NCBI GenBank assembly: GCA_002453275.1
Contig: DKGN01000036.1
Span: 1 to 15,151 of the forward strand
Direction of reading: 5' to 3'
Length of the DNA: 15,151 nt
From: Caryophanales bacterium UBA6769
Lineage (GTDB): Bacteria; Bacillota; Bacilli; Bacillales; UBA6769
Numbering within the stretch: position 1 is the first letter of the stretch; each line of letters opens with the position of its first letter. A model generated the notes under the pieces. That model worked only from the letters and a program-made list of their open reading frames with translations, had not been told where the DNA came from and ran no database searches. A program made the position numbers and the translations under genes. This document shows positions 6,503 through 15,043 of the stretch, in pieces.

Positions 6503-7687
6503 ATGTCAAAGCCACTCGTATTTGAAAAACCGCTCGGAATGCGTGATACACTTCCAGCTTTATACGAAACGAAAAACAACATTCGCACAAAGGCAGCTGC
6601 ACTTATTCAAGGTTGGGGATATCAATTTATTGAAACGCCGACGTTAGAATATTACGATACAGTCGGAGTTGCTTCAGCGATGTTAGAAAAACATTTATTT
6701 AAATTGCTTGATCAGGAAGGGAATCCGCTAGTTTTACGCCCAGATATGACGTCACCAATTGCGCGGGTAGCCGGATCAAGCTTGAAAAATGTCGCATACC
6801 CATTGCGACTTGCTTACGATTCTAATCTTTTTCAAACGCAGCAACGTGAAGGTGGTCGCCCAGCTGAATATGAACAGATTGGAATTGAACTCATTGGGGA
6901 TGGGACTCGGAGTGCCGATGCTGAGGTCATTGCACTGATGATCGCTGTATTAAAGGAAGCCGGTTTAAAGGATTTTAAAGTCGCCGTTGGGCACGTTCAG
7001 TTTATGAATGCTCTTTTTTTGGATGTCGTCGGTACGCCTGAACGAGCTGAACAGCTCCGTAAATTTTTAAATGAAAAAAATTACGTCGGATACCGTGAAA
7101 AAGTAAAGCAATTAAATTTGTCTTCGGTCGATGAACGACGACTATTGGCGTTGTTACAGTTACGAGGCGGACAAGACGTTATTGACGAGGCGAGAAAGTT
7201 AACAACTAAACGGGAAGGTCTTGCCGCACTTGAAGAACTCATCACATTGTCTTCAACGTTAGAAGCGTACGGTGTTGCTTCTGATGTCACATATGATTTG
7301 ACGCTCGTCCGGCATATGAATTATTACACAGGGATCGTGTTTGAAGCGTATGCAGAGGGACTTGGTATGCCAATCAGTGGCGGAGGTCGTTACGACGAAT
7401 TGCTTGTGAAATTCAACCGTCCTGCACAAGCGACAGGTTTTGGCATTCGTCTTGATTATTTAATCGATGCTTTAGGCGTTGAAGAGAAGGAAAAGCCGAT
7501 ACACTGTGTGCTTTTTTCTAATGAACGCCAAGCAGAAGCGATTGAAATAGTTCAGAAAATGCGTGCAGATGGAAAACGGGTCGTCTTGCAAAATGTGACC
7601 GGTGTGGAAGATCTCGATGCTCTTACGGCACGCTATGAAGAGATTATCGAATGCATTGGGCAGACAGGAAAGGGGAATGAAGCATGA
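6503..7687 (+). CDS. hisZ: ATP phosphoribosyltransferase regulatory subunit HisZ
   Basis: HisZ resembles the histidyl-tRNA synthetase catalytic core but serves as the regulatory partner of short HisG, making the first histidine enzyme active and histidine-sensitive. The protein (394 aa from ATG 6503) opens with FEKPLGMRDTLP and has the HisRS-like motifs LRPDMTSPIARV (78-89), QREGGRPAEYEQIGIELIG (114-132), the YYTGIVFEAY segment (274-283) and GGGRYDELL (293-301). It lacks the anticodon-binding domain of a true synthetase, as HisZ does. Two starts are possible: GTG 6491 (AAGGA 8 nt upstream, adding four residues) and ATG 6503 (GGAGAG 11 nt upstream). I prefer ATG because MSKP followed by the conserved core is the usual length. 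It is the first gene of the operon and overlaps hisG by 4 nt. Confidence 0.95.
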   Translation: MSKPLVFEKPLGMRDTLPALYETKNNIRTKAAALIQGWGYQFIETPTLEYYDTVGVASAMLEKHLFKLLDQEGNPLVLRPDMTSPIARVAGSSLKNVAYPLRLAYDSNLFQTQQREGGRPAEYEQIGIELIGDGTRSADAEVIALMIAVLKEAGLKDFKVAVGHVQFMNALFLDVVGTPERAEQLRKFLNEKNYVGYREKVKQLNLSSVDERRLLALLQLRGGQDVIDEARKLTTKREGLAALEELITLSSTLEAYGVASDVTYDLTLVRHMNYYTGIVFEAYAEGLGMPISGGGRYDELLVKFNRPAQATGFGIRLDYLIDALGVEEKEKPIHCVLFSNERQAEAIEIVQKMRADGKRVVLQNVTGVEDLDALTARYEEIIECIGQTGKGNEA

Positions 7688-8316
7688 AGGACACGTTGAC
7701 GATCGCGATGCCGAAAGGACGAATTTTTGTTGAAGCGGTTGATTTACTCATCAAAGCAGGCTATGACCTTCCACCAGAGTTTGATGACTCGCGAAAATTA
7801 ATTTTAGATATTGAACAAGCAGGATTGCGGTTTATATTGTCGAAACCTGTTGATGTTCCAACTTATGTTGAGCATGGTGTTGCTGATGTGGGTATTGCAG
7901 GTAAGGATGTCTTGCTCGAAGAAAACCGGGACATTTACGAAGTGCTCGATTTGAACATTAGCGCTTGTTATTTAGCCGTTGCTGGTCTGCCTGATGCAAA
8001 AAAACGGGGTGTGGCAAGAAAGGTCGCAACGAAATATCCACGGATTGCGTCTAACTATTTCCGTGAACAAGGTGAACAAGTAGAAATTGTAAAATTGAAT
8101 GGCTCGATCGAACTTGCCCCGCTAATTGGTTTAGCGGATCGGATTGTTGACATTGTCTCAACTGGCCGAACGCTAAAAGAAAATGGGCTTGTCGAATATG
8201 CAAAAATGATGCCAATTACGTCAAGATTAATCGTAAACCCTGCAAGCTACCGATTAAAGGATCAACTGATTGACGAGATGGTTGCAAAGCTGTCTGTCGT
8301 CATAGAAGGAGGGTAA
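7684..8316 (+). CDS. hisG: ATP phosphoribosyltransferase catalytic subunit, short form
   Basis: HisG joins ATP and PRPP to form phosphoribosyl-ATP, the committed step of histidine synthesis. At 210 aa it is the short form that lacks the C-terminal regulatory domain, so it needs HisZ, which is encoded directly upstream. Seen motifs are AMPKGRI (8-14), the VADVGIAGKDVL strand-turn (66-77), LNGSIELAPLIG (138-149), and the PRPP-binding segment DIVSTGRTLKENGL (156-169). The ATG overlaps the hisZ stop as ATGA, with AGGGG upstream. The stop abuts hisD as TAATG. Confidence 0.97.
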   Translation: MKDTLTIAMPKGRIFVEAVDLLIKAGYDLPPEFDDSRKLILDIEQAGLRFILSKPVDVPTYVEHGVADVGIAGKDVLLEENRDIYEVLDLNISACYLAVAGLPDAKKRGVARKVATKYPRIASNYFREQGEQVEIVKLNGSIELAPLIGLADRIVDIVSTGRTLKENGLVEYAKMMPITSRLIVNPASYRLKDQLIDEMVAKLSVVIEGG

Positions 8317-8324
8317 TGATTCTA

Positions 8325-9602
8325 ATGAAGCGAATTGAAAAACGTGAAGACTTTAAAAAAATGCGTCGGAGTATCGAGCATGGCACAGATGAACAACAGG
8401 CAGCAGTGCGTTCGATCATAAAACAAGTAAGAACGTTTGGTGATCAAGCGCTTTATGAATTGACAGAGAAATTTGATCGAGTCGTCCTTTCAAAATTAAA
8501 GGTAAGTGAAAAAGAAATTGAAAAGGCGTATGAACAGATTGATGAAGACATGCTGACAATTATACAAGAAGCAGCAGACAATATTCGTTTTTACCATGAA
8601 CAACAGAAGCGTCAATCATGGTTTGTCACGAAAGCAGACGGAACGATGCTCGGACAACGAATGCTGCCAATTGATGCTGTCGGTGTTTATGTCCCTGGCG
8701 GAACCGCCGCTTATCCATCTTCTGTTTTGATGGGTGTCATTCCAGCACAAGTGGCAGGAGTTGAACGAATCGTATTAATGACACCACCACAATCAGACGG
8801 TTCGCTCCCAGCAGGTGTCCTCGTCGCTGCCCATGAAAGTGGAGTAAAAGAGATTTACAAGGTCGGAGGAGCGCAAGCGATCGCGGCTCTTGCATATGGA
8901 ACAGAAACAATTCCGGCGGTTGATAAAATTGTCGGACCTGGCAATATTTTTGTTGCGCTTGCAAAGCGAGAAGTGTATGGCATTGTCGGGATTGATATGC
9001 TCGCGGGTCCGAGTGAAATTGTTGTTCTCGCAGATGAGGGAGCAAACTCACGGTACATCGCAAGTGACCTATTATCGCAAGCCGAGCACGATCCACGTTC
9101 ATCTGCCATCTTAGTGACGACGTGTGAACAGGTGGCAACGGCAACAATCAATGAAGTTAAGAAGCAGCTTGCAGCATTACCGAGAAAAGAAATTGCCCAG
9201 CAATCCATCCGCGATTACGGCGCAGTTTATGTTGCAAGTGATTTAGATGAAGCAGTTGATGTCGTCAATGAACTTGCCCCTGAACACTTGGAAGTGATGA
9301 CAGCTGATCCCCTCTCGCTTTTAGCCAACATTCGCCATGCTGGTGCGATTTTCCTTGGTGAGCATAGCTCAGAGCCGGTCGGTGACTATTTTGCCGGAAC
9401 AAATCACGTGCTCCCAACGAACGGAACCGCGCGATTTTCAAATCCATTGAGCGTTGATGATTTTATGAAAAAGTCGAGTATCGTTTCATATAGTAGAAAA
9501 GCGATACAGGACAATGCAAGTAAAATTGCTAAGTTTGCAAGAATGGAAGGATTAGACGCACATGCGATTGCAGTTGAAGCTAGACTGGAGGATAAGAAAT
9601 GA
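8325..9602 (+). CDS. hisD: Histidinol dehydrogenase
   Basis: HisD oxidises L-histidinol to L-histidine in two NAD-linked steps and needs zinc. Numbered from ATG 8325 (425 aa), the zinc ligands are Q252 and H255 (SQAEHDP), D354 (VGDYFAG) and H413 (GLDAHA). The catalytic pair is E320 and H321 (APEHLE), and H361 in TNHVLPT is conserved. The NAD-binding region VGVYVPGGTAAYPSS (119-133) and the KIVGPGN and AGPSE segments are intact. Two starts exist: ATG 8316, which overlaps the hisG stop (TAATG) but lies only 3 nt from AAGGAGG, and ATG 8325, 11-12 nt from it. The homologous N-terminus (MK-I-) favours 8325. It overlaps hisB by 4 nt. Confidence 0.96.
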   Translation: MKRIEKREDFKKMRRSIEHGTDEQQAAVRSIIKQVRTFGDQALYELTEKFDRVVLSKLKVSEKEIEKAYEQIDEDMLTIIQEAADNIRFYHEQQKRQSWFVTKADGTMLGQRMLPIDAVGVYVPGGTAAYPSSVLMGVIPAQVAGVERIVLMTPPQSDGSLPAGVLVAAHESGVKEIYKVGGAQAIAALAYGTETIPAVDKIVGPGNIFVALAKREVYGIVGIDMLAGPSEIVVLADEGANSRYIASDLLSQAEHDPRSSAILVTTCEQVATATINEVKKQLAALPRKEIAQQSIRDYGAVYVASDLDEAVDVVNELAPEHLEVMTADPLSLLANIRHAGAIFLGEHSSEPVGDYFAGTNHVLPTNGTARFSNPLSVDDFMKKSSIVSYSRKAIQDNASKIAKFARMEGLDAHAIAVEARLEDKK

Positions 9603-10186
9603 GTCGTGAAGCAACAGTTAAAAGAAAGACAGGAGAGACAGATATCGAACTCTCCATTCAATTAGATGGTGATGGAAGCGGTAGATTAGAGACGCCAGTC
9701 CCGTTTATGACACATATGCTTGATGCGTTCAGAAAGCACGGACAATTTAACTTAAATGTGCAGGCGACAGGTGACGTCGAGATTGACGCTCATCATACGA
9801 CAGAAGACCTTGGTATTTGTCTTGGGCAAGCATTTAACGAGGCACTCGGCAATAAATCGGGAATCAAACGTTTTGGAAATTCGTTTGTTCCGATGGATGA
9901 TGCACTTGCACAAGTTGTCGTTGATCTAAGTGATAGGCCACACGTTGAGTTTCGTGGGAACTTTCCGACGCAAACGGTCGGTTCATTCGATACCGAGCTT
10001 GTCCATGAATTTTTATGGAAGCTTGCACTTGAAGCGCGGATGAATTTACATGTCATTGTCCATTACGGCATCAATACGCATCATATGATTGAAGCGGTGT
10101 TTAAAGCGTTAGGACGTGCGTTACACGAGGCGTCTACGATTGATCCGAATATAAAAGGAATCCCATCAACGAAAGGGAAACTATAG
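9599..10186 (+). CDS. hisB: Imidazoleglycerol-phosphate dehydratase
   Basis: HisB removes water from imidazole glycerol phosphate to give imidazole acetol phosphate, using two Mn ions. The 195-aa protein is the monofunctional form without the histidinol phosphatase domain found in enterobacterial HisB. The metal-binding motifs of the duplicated fold are present: H39 (THMLDAF), HHTTED (65-70), and HHMIEA (161-166), with FDTELVHEF (130-138) between. It overlaps hisD by 4 nt (ATGA). Downstream it does not overlap the next gene, and hisH, normally the next gene in Bacillus, is absent. Confidence 0.97.
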   Translation: MSREATVKRKTGETDIELSIQLDGDGSGRLETPVPFMTHMLDAFRKHGQFNLNVQATGDVEIDAHHTTEDLGICLGQAFNEALGNKSGIKRFGNSFVPMDDALAQVVVDLSDRPHVEFRGNFPTQTVGSFDTELVHEFLWKLALEARMNLHVIVHYGINTHHMIEAVFKALGRALHEASTIDPNIKGIPSTKGKL

Positions 10187-10204
10187 AAAATAGAGGTGGA
10201 GAGA

Positions 10205-10939
10205 GTGACTTTTACAGTATATCCAGCGATTGATATTCGTGGAGGAAAATGTGTTCGTTTAATTCAAGGCGATTATAATCAAGAAACAATTTACGGTGAT
10301 TCACCGCTTGCAATGGCAGAGAAATTTCAGTCTGAAGGTGCGACATGGATCCATCTCGTTGACCTTGACGGGGCAAAAGAGCGAAAGCGAGTGAACGATG
10401 CACACGTCGTGGAAATTGCGAAAGAACTTGACGTTAACGTGCAAATCGGTGGAGGGATTCGGACCGAGGAAGACGTGAATTATTATTTAGAACATGGTGT
10501 TGATCGGATTATTCTCGGAAGCAGTGCGATTCAAAACCCGGACTTTGTGAAAAAAATGCTTCAGCTTCATCGTGAAAAAATTGCAATCGGACTTGATGCC
10601 CGTGACGGCTATGTCGCAGTTGACGGTTGGTTAGAGACGTCTGAAGTTAAAGCTGTTGATCTTGCGAAGGAACTTGTCGAGAATGGAGCGGAGATTTTTA
10701 TTTTTACTGATATTGCAAAGGACGGAACATTAACAGGACCGAACGTAAACGCAATTGCTAATATGGCAGAAGCAACAGGTAAGCAAGTCATTGCCTCCGG
10801 TGGGATTAGTCAGCTTACTGATTTTGATGAGTTGTTGCGTGAACAAGGGAAAGGCATTGAAGGGGCAATTGTCGGAAAGGCTTTATATACGAATCAATTT
10901 ACATTACAAGACGCACTTCATAAGGTGAAAACAACATGA
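10205..10939 (+). CDS. hisA: ProFAR isomerase (phosphoribosylformimino-AICAR-phosphate isomerase)
   Basis: HisA opens the aminoaldose ring of ProFAR to give PRFAR by an Amadori rearrangement. The (beta/alpha)8 barrel of 244 aa has the catalytic aspartates D10 (VYPAIDIRGG) and D131 (AIGLDARDG), and the phosphate-binding turns QIGGGIRTEED and IASGGISQL. A GTG at 10196 also reads in frame, but GTG 10205 has GAGGTG (10193-10198) six nt upstream and gives the usual N-terminus MTFTVYPAID, so I chose it. The gene follows hisB after only 18 bp. It overlaps hisF by 4 nt. Confidence 0.96.
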   Translation: MTFTVYPAIDIRGGKCVRLIQGDYNQETIYGDSPLAMAEKFQSEGATWIHLVDLDGAKERKRVNDAHVVEIAKELDVNVQIGGGIRTEEDVNYYLEHGVDRIILGSSAIQNPDFVKKMLQLHREKIAIGLDARDGYVAVDGWLETSEVKAVDLAKELVENGAEIFIFTDIAKDGTLTGPNVNAIANMAEATGKQVIASGGISQLTDFDELLREQGKGIEGAIVGKALYTNQFTLQDALHKVKTT

Positions 10940-11697
10940 CCGATAAGAAGAAAATTATTCCCTGTCTCGACGTGAAGGACGGTCGTGTCGTGAAAGGGGT
11001 CCAATTCGTTGAGCTACGTGACGCAGGCGATCCAGCTGAACTTGCAGCATACTATGAAAAAGAAGGCGCAGATGAACTCGTTTTTCTAGATATTGCCGCA
11101 ACGAATGAAGGCCGCGGAACGATGCTTGATGTCGTGCGTGAAGTTGCAAAACAAATTACGATTCCATTTACCGTTGGTGGAGGAATCCGCACAGTTGAAG
11201 CGATGAATGAAGTCATCGCGGCCGGTGCTGATAAAGTGTCAATTGGATCGGCAGCGTTCGATAACCCAGAGTTTATTCGTGAAGGAGCTAAGGCGATCGG
11301 GTCAGAACGAATCGTCATCGCAATCGATGGTAAATACGTTCCTGAAGAAAAAACGTGGCGTGTCGTCATTCACGGTGGTAAAACCTCGACTGACAAAACT
11401 GTCGTTGAGTGGGCGAAGCAAGTCGTCTCACACGGTGCAGGCGAAATCTTGCTGACGAGTATGGATCGAGATGGGGCAAAAAGTGGTTATAATCTCGACA
11501 TGACGAAGGCTGTCACGACTGCCGTAAACGTACCAGTGATCGCGTCAGGTGGGGCAGGAACGATCGATGACTTCTATGAGGTTTTTACAGAGGGTAATGC
11601 GACAGGCGCCTTAGCGGCTTCGATTTTTCACTTTAAAGATACATCTGTATCTGCAGTGAAGGCGGAGTTGAAGAGGAGAGGAGTTTCACTAACATGA
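10936..11697 (+). CDS. hisF: Imidazole glycerol phosphate synthase cyclase subunit
   Basis: HisF converts PRFAR and ammonia to imidazole glycerol phosphate and AICAR. The barrel of 253 aa is of normal length and has catalytic D12 (IIPCLDVKDG) and D131 (VIAIDGKYV), the VGGGIRTVE phosphate turn (80-88) and SGGAGTIDDF. No glutaminase domain is fused to it. The ammonia is normally supplied by HisH, which the operon lacks here. Without HisH the enzyme can use only free ammonia in vitro, so a HisH elsewhere in the genome is expected. The gene overlaps hisA and hisI by 4 nt each. Confidence 0.97.
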   Translation: MTDKKKIIPCLDVKDGRVVKGVQFVELRDAGDPAELAAYYEKEGADELVFLDIAATNEGRGTMLDVVREVAKQITIPFTVGGGIRTVEAMNEVIAAGADKVSIGSAAFDNPEFIREGAKAIGSERIVIAIDGKYVPEEKTWRVVIHGGKTSTDKTVVEWAKQVVSHGAGEILLTSMDRDGAKSGYNLDMTKAVTTAVNVPVIASGGAGTIDDFYEVFTEGNATGALAASIFHFKDTSVSAVKAELKRRGVSLT

Positions 11698-12314
11698 ATG
11701 AAATTAAATTCGATGAGCAAGGGTTAGTTCCTGCAGTTATACAAGACGCAGGAAGCAAGGAAGTATTAATGGTCGCCTACATGAATGAAGAAGCATTGAA
11801 AAAATCAATCGAAACGAAACAAACGTGGTTTTATAGTCGTTCACGCCAAGAATTATGGCATAAGGGTGCGACATCAGGAAACAAACAAGACATCGTTGAG
11901 ATCAAATATGATTGCGATAAAGATACGTTACTCGTTCTCGTTACTCCACAAGGTCCTGCCTGCCACGAAGGGACTTATTCGTGCTTCCGTTCTCAAGATA
12001 GCGAAGGGGAAAACCAACTCGGAACAGAACGGTATGACATTATAAATCATCTCGAAGCGGTCATTGCGAAGCGAGACGCAGAACGACCGGACGGGGCATA
12101 TACGACGTATTTATTCGAAGAAGGCGTCGATAAGATTTTGAAAAAAGTTGGAGAAGAAGCTGCAGAAGTAATTATTGCAGCGAAAAACCGCGATCATAAT
12201 GAACTTAAATGGGAAGTTGCCGATTTGATTTACCATGTGCTTGTGTTGCTAAGAGAGCAAAATTTACCATTAGATGATGTTTTAGCCGTGTTAACAGAAC
12301 GACATCAATCATAA
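11694..12314 (+). CDS. hisI: Bifunctional phosphoribosyl-AMP cyclohydrolase / phosphoribosyl-ATP pyrophosphatase
   Basis: A fused enzyme of 206 aa for steps two and three of the pathway. The N-terminal cyclohydrolase domain (about 1-105) has the zinc cysteines C74, C90 and C97 and the Mg-binding D73, D75 and D77 (DCDKD), plus the WHKGATSGN loop. The C-terminal pyrophosphatase domain (about 115-206) has the MazG-like all-alpha fold with KVGEEAAEV (E154, E155, E158) and EVADLIYH (E174, D177). It overlaps hisF by 4 nt, with AGAGGAGAGGAG upstream. It is the last his gene; no convincing terminator follows it. Confidence 0.97.
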   Translation: MNEIKFDEQGLVPAVIQDAGSKEVLMVAYMNEEALKKSIETKQTWFYSRSRQELWHKGATSGNKQDIVEIKYDCDKDTLLVLVTPQGPACHEGTYSCFRSQDSEGENQLGTERYDIINHLEAVIAKRDAERPDGAYTTYLFEEGVDKILKKVGEEAAEVIIAAKNRDHNELKWEVADLIYHVLVLLREQNLPLDDVLAVLTERHQS

Positions 12315-12380
12315 GAGTGGGTTCACTACCTAAAATTTCATGTTTTGGCTTAAACTTCGCAAATCTTAAAGCATGAAGTA

Positions 12381-12389
12381 TGGTATACT
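12381..12389 (+). promoter_or_regulatory. Extended -10 promoter before the TPR-HTH gene
   Basis: TATGG TATACT gives an extended -10 element (TGG at 12381-12383, TATACT at 12384-12389), common in Bacillus. No good -35 is seen 16-18 bp upstream, which is usual for this promoter type. Transcription would start near 12396, about 30 nt before the ATG. Confidence 0.5.
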
Positions 12390-12426
12390 TTACAGGAAAT
12401 TTTATTTTGGGAGGACCCCTTAAAGT

Positions 12427-14013
12427 ATGAATAAACAGAGAAATTTGCGTGGTCAATTGATTCCCTTTATCCAAAATGCGGAATATTTTTTTCAACGCGC
12501 ACTATCATATCATCATCAAAACAATTTATATAAAGCGAAGCAATTTTTGTTGAGGGCAATTAAGATTGAAGAGGAAGAGGCCTCTTATATTTGTCAACTA
12601 GCAGCCGTTTTGTCTGAATTAGGCGAATATACGAAGGCAAACGAGTGGCTTGAGCATGTATTGCGTGAGATCGATCCGACGATTACGGAATGTCACTACT
12701 ATTTAGCGAACAATTATGCTCATCTCGGTCAGTTTGAAAAAGCAGAGGAAGAGGCGCTGTACTATTTAGAAGTTGAACCAGACGGAGAATTTTCAGAGGA
12801 TGCTGAAGAGCTTTTGTATTTTATCGGTACGGAAACACCGATTGACGTAGAAGAAAATGAAATCATCCAAAAACATATGATAGCAAAAAAGCAGATGGAA
12901 AGCGGTCAATTTGAAGAGGCGATTATCCAATTTACAGAGATGATTTTGGAACATCCTAATTTTTGGGCAGCTTATAACAATTTGGCACTCGCTTACTTCT
13001 ATTCCGGTCAGAAAACTGAAGCCCTTTCGACGCTAGAAGAAGTATTAACGAAAAATCCAGGAAATTTACATGCGCTTTGTAATTTAGCGCTTTTTAGTCG
13101 TTTCCTCGGTTTTAAGGAACAATGCAAGACTCTGATTGAGAGGCTTCAAACCGTTTATCCAATCCACGATGAGCATCGTTACAAGCTTGGTAGTACATTC
13201 GCACTTTTATATGAGCATGAATATGCTTATAAATGGCTTGCTTCTGTTAACAAATCGACACTTTCAGAAGATCTTCCATTTCATCATTGGCTTGCTGTCG
13301 CTGCCTTTATGACGGGAAGGGAAAGTATTGCTCGTTCCGCATGGCAACAAGTCCGACGAATCGATCCTGACGGAGAGATCGCCCCTCATTATTTACAAAG
13401 ACTTGAGGAAGGTACGTTGACGGAGCATGACGTTCAATACCAATACCGCTTAGTAAAGAAAAACAAATCTTATTTTGATTTTTTAACAGAAGGTTTAAAG
13501 GATAACGAACGTTCCAAGCTGTTGCATTTATACATTTTAAGAAAAAATTTTAATGAAGAAGGCTATGCAGCTTTAGAAACCTTTTGTGAATCTGATCCAG
13601 AACCATTGTATTTAAAAGAACTTGCCGCTTACGTCATGTTAAAGCAAATTCCGAATGAACCAATAATCATAAAACATCAAGGCTTGGAAATGATATATAA
13701 GCAAGAAGCCCAAGTATCCCAAACGGTAAAAACAGGGTTACGTGTCGTGGAAAGGCTCCAACGTAGTCTTATACAGCCGGGGGCATTGAATGATATTATC
13801 TACAGGCTATGGTCTCCTATTTTTAAGAGAGCACACGAGGAGCAGATTGCTTTTATCAATGATAGTGCATGGGCAGCTGCTACTGAATACGTATGGCGCA
13901 GACGAGATGAAAAAGTAACTCAAAAAGAAATTGCTTCTCATTACCGTATTTCTTCTGCAACGTTAAGCAAATATGTGAAAAAAATGAAGCACATGTTAAA
14001 ACAACATACGTAA
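12427..14013 (+). CDS. yvcD: TPR-repeat protein with C-terminal helix-turn-helix (yvcD position)
   Basis: A soluble 528-aa protein of unknown function. The N-terminal two-thirds is built of tetratricopeptide helix pairs: about 17-50, 53-85, 86-118, then 146-179, 180-213 and 214-247. A less regular helical region follows (250-480). The last 45 residues hold a helix-turn-helix: VTQKEIASHYRISSATLSKY (497-516), preceded by a tryptophan-rich helix (AWAAATEYVW) and ending in a basic tail. The layout suggests protein binding through TPRs and DNA binding through the C-terminus, but no partner or target is visible. ATG 12427 has GGGAGGA 11 nt upstream. The symbol rests on position between hisI and trxB and on the TPR content; identity to B. 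subtilis YvcD was not tested. Confidence 0.85.
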   Translation: MNKQRNLRGQLIPFIQNAEYFFQRALSYHHQNNLYKAKQFLLRAIKIEEEEASYICQLAAVLSELGEYTKANEWLEHVLREIDPTITECHYYLANNYAHLGQFEKAEEEALYYLEVEPDGEFSEDAEELLYFIGTETPIDVEENEIIQKHMIAKKQMESGQFEEAIIQFTEMILEHPNFWAAYNNLALAYFYSGQKTEALSTLEEVLTKNPGNLHALCNLALFSRFLGFKEQCKTLIERLQTVYPIHDEHRYKLGSTFALLYEHEYAYKWLASVNKSTLSEDLPFHHWLAVAAFMTGRESIARSAWQQVRRIDPDGEIAPHYLQRLEEGTLTEHDVQYQYRLVKKNKSYFDFLTEGLKDNERSKLLHLYILRKNFNEEGYAALETFCESDPEPLYLKELAAYVMLKQIPNEPIIIKHQGLEMIYKQEAQVSQTVKTGLRVVERLQRSLIQPGALNDIIYRLWSPIFKRAHEEQIAFINDSAWAAATEYVWRRRDEKVTQKEIASHYRISSATLSKYVKKMKHMLKQHT

Positions 14014-14089
14014 GCAAAAAAATAGACTTGTAGCAGACCATTTACTACGATGAAGATACAAATAAGCAGCGTAATGAATGGAGTGTGGA

Positions 14090-15043
14090 ATGGTGAGTAA
14101 GGACAATATATATGACGTTATTATTGCAGGTGCGGGACCAGCAGGTTTGACAGCTGCAGTATATTCGTCGCGAGCAAACTTATCGACATTGATGTTAGAA
14201 CGTGGAATTCCAGGCGGACAAATGGCAAATACAGAGGACGTGGAAAACTATCCTGGCTTCGAGCACATATTAGGACCCGATTTATCGAATAAAATGTTCG
14301 AGCATGCGAAGAAATTTGGCGCTGAATACGCGTATGGTGATGTGTCTGAAATCCGTGACGGAGAGCATTACAAAACAGTCATTGCCGGTGACAAAGAATA
14401 TAAAGCAAAAGCCGTCATCATTGCAACAGGTGCTGAATATAAAAAGCTCGGCGTCCAAGGTGAAGAAGAGTTGACAGGCCGTGGCGTTTCTTATTGTGCG
14501 GTTTGTGATGGCGCATTCTTTAAAAATAGAGAGCTTGTTGTTGTCGGTGGTGGGGATTCTGCAGTTGAAGAAGGTGTGTATTTGACCCGATTTGCCTCAA
14601 AGGTTACGATCATCCACCGTCGTGATGAACTGCGCGCACAGAAAATTTTGCAGGATCGAGCTTTTGCCAACGAAAAAGTTGAATTTATTTGGAACAATAC
14701 GGTAAAAGAAATCAATGAAAAAGACGGGAAAGTAGGCGGCGTTACACTCGTTAATACACAGACGGGAGAAGAGCAGGATTTTGCAACCGACGGTGTTTTC
14801 GTTTATATCGGGATGCTCCCACTTAACGATTCATTCAAGCATTTGAAGATTACGAATGAAGAGGGCTATGTTTTAACGGACGAAAATATGGAAACGACTG
14901 TTTCAGGTATTTTCGCAGCTGGAGACATCCGCGATAAAATGCTTCGTCAAATTGTAACCGCAACGGGAGACGGAAGCATTGCAGCTGAACAAGCACAAAA
15001 ATATATCGAATCGCTAAAGGAAAAAGTTCAGAACGTCAAGTAA
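14090..15043 (+). CDS. trxB: Thioredoxin reductase
   Basis: TrxB is a cytoplasmic flavoenzyme that passes electrons from NADPH through FAD and a dithiol to thioredoxin. The 317-aa protein has the FAD-binding GAGPAG near the N-terminus (14-19), the redox motif CAVC (C136, C139), the NADPH-binding GGGDSA (153-158) with HRR (176-178), and the C-terminal FAD segment GIFAAGDIRD. Three starts are possible: ATG 14078, ATG 14090 and GTG 14093. GGAG (14080-14083) fits 14090 or 14093 and lies after 14078, so 14078 is unlikely. 14090 is chosen; GTG 14093 would give MSKDNIYDV, close to the B. subtilis N-terminus. The gene follows the TPR-HTH gene, as in the Bacillus backbone. Confidence 0.97.
   Translation: MVSKDNIYDVIIAGAGPAGLTAAVYSSRANLSTLMLERGIPGGQMANTEDVENYPGFEHILGPDLSNKMFEHAKKFGAEYAYGDVSEIRDGEHYKTVIAGDKEYKAKAVIIATGAEYKKLGVQGEEELTGRGVSYCAVCDGAFFKNRELVVVGGGDSAVEEGVYLTRFASKVTIIHRRDELRAQKILQDRAFANEKVEFIWNNTVKEINEKDGKVGGVTLVNTQTGEEQDFATDGVFVYIGMLPLNDSFKHLKITNEEGYVLTDENMETTVSGIFAAGDIRDKMLRQIVTATGDGSIAAEQAQKYIESLKEKVQNVK

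Noticed and set aside
8737..9208. Antisense open frames of 117 and 136 codons inside hisD
   Set aside because: hisD is conserved codon by codon on the plus strand here; the antisense products are low-complexity and have no start signals.
12329..12348. Terminator after hisI (CC-AAAA / TTTT-GG arms)
   Set aside because: The stem is AT-rich with a bulge and no T tract follows, so it would not end transcription well.
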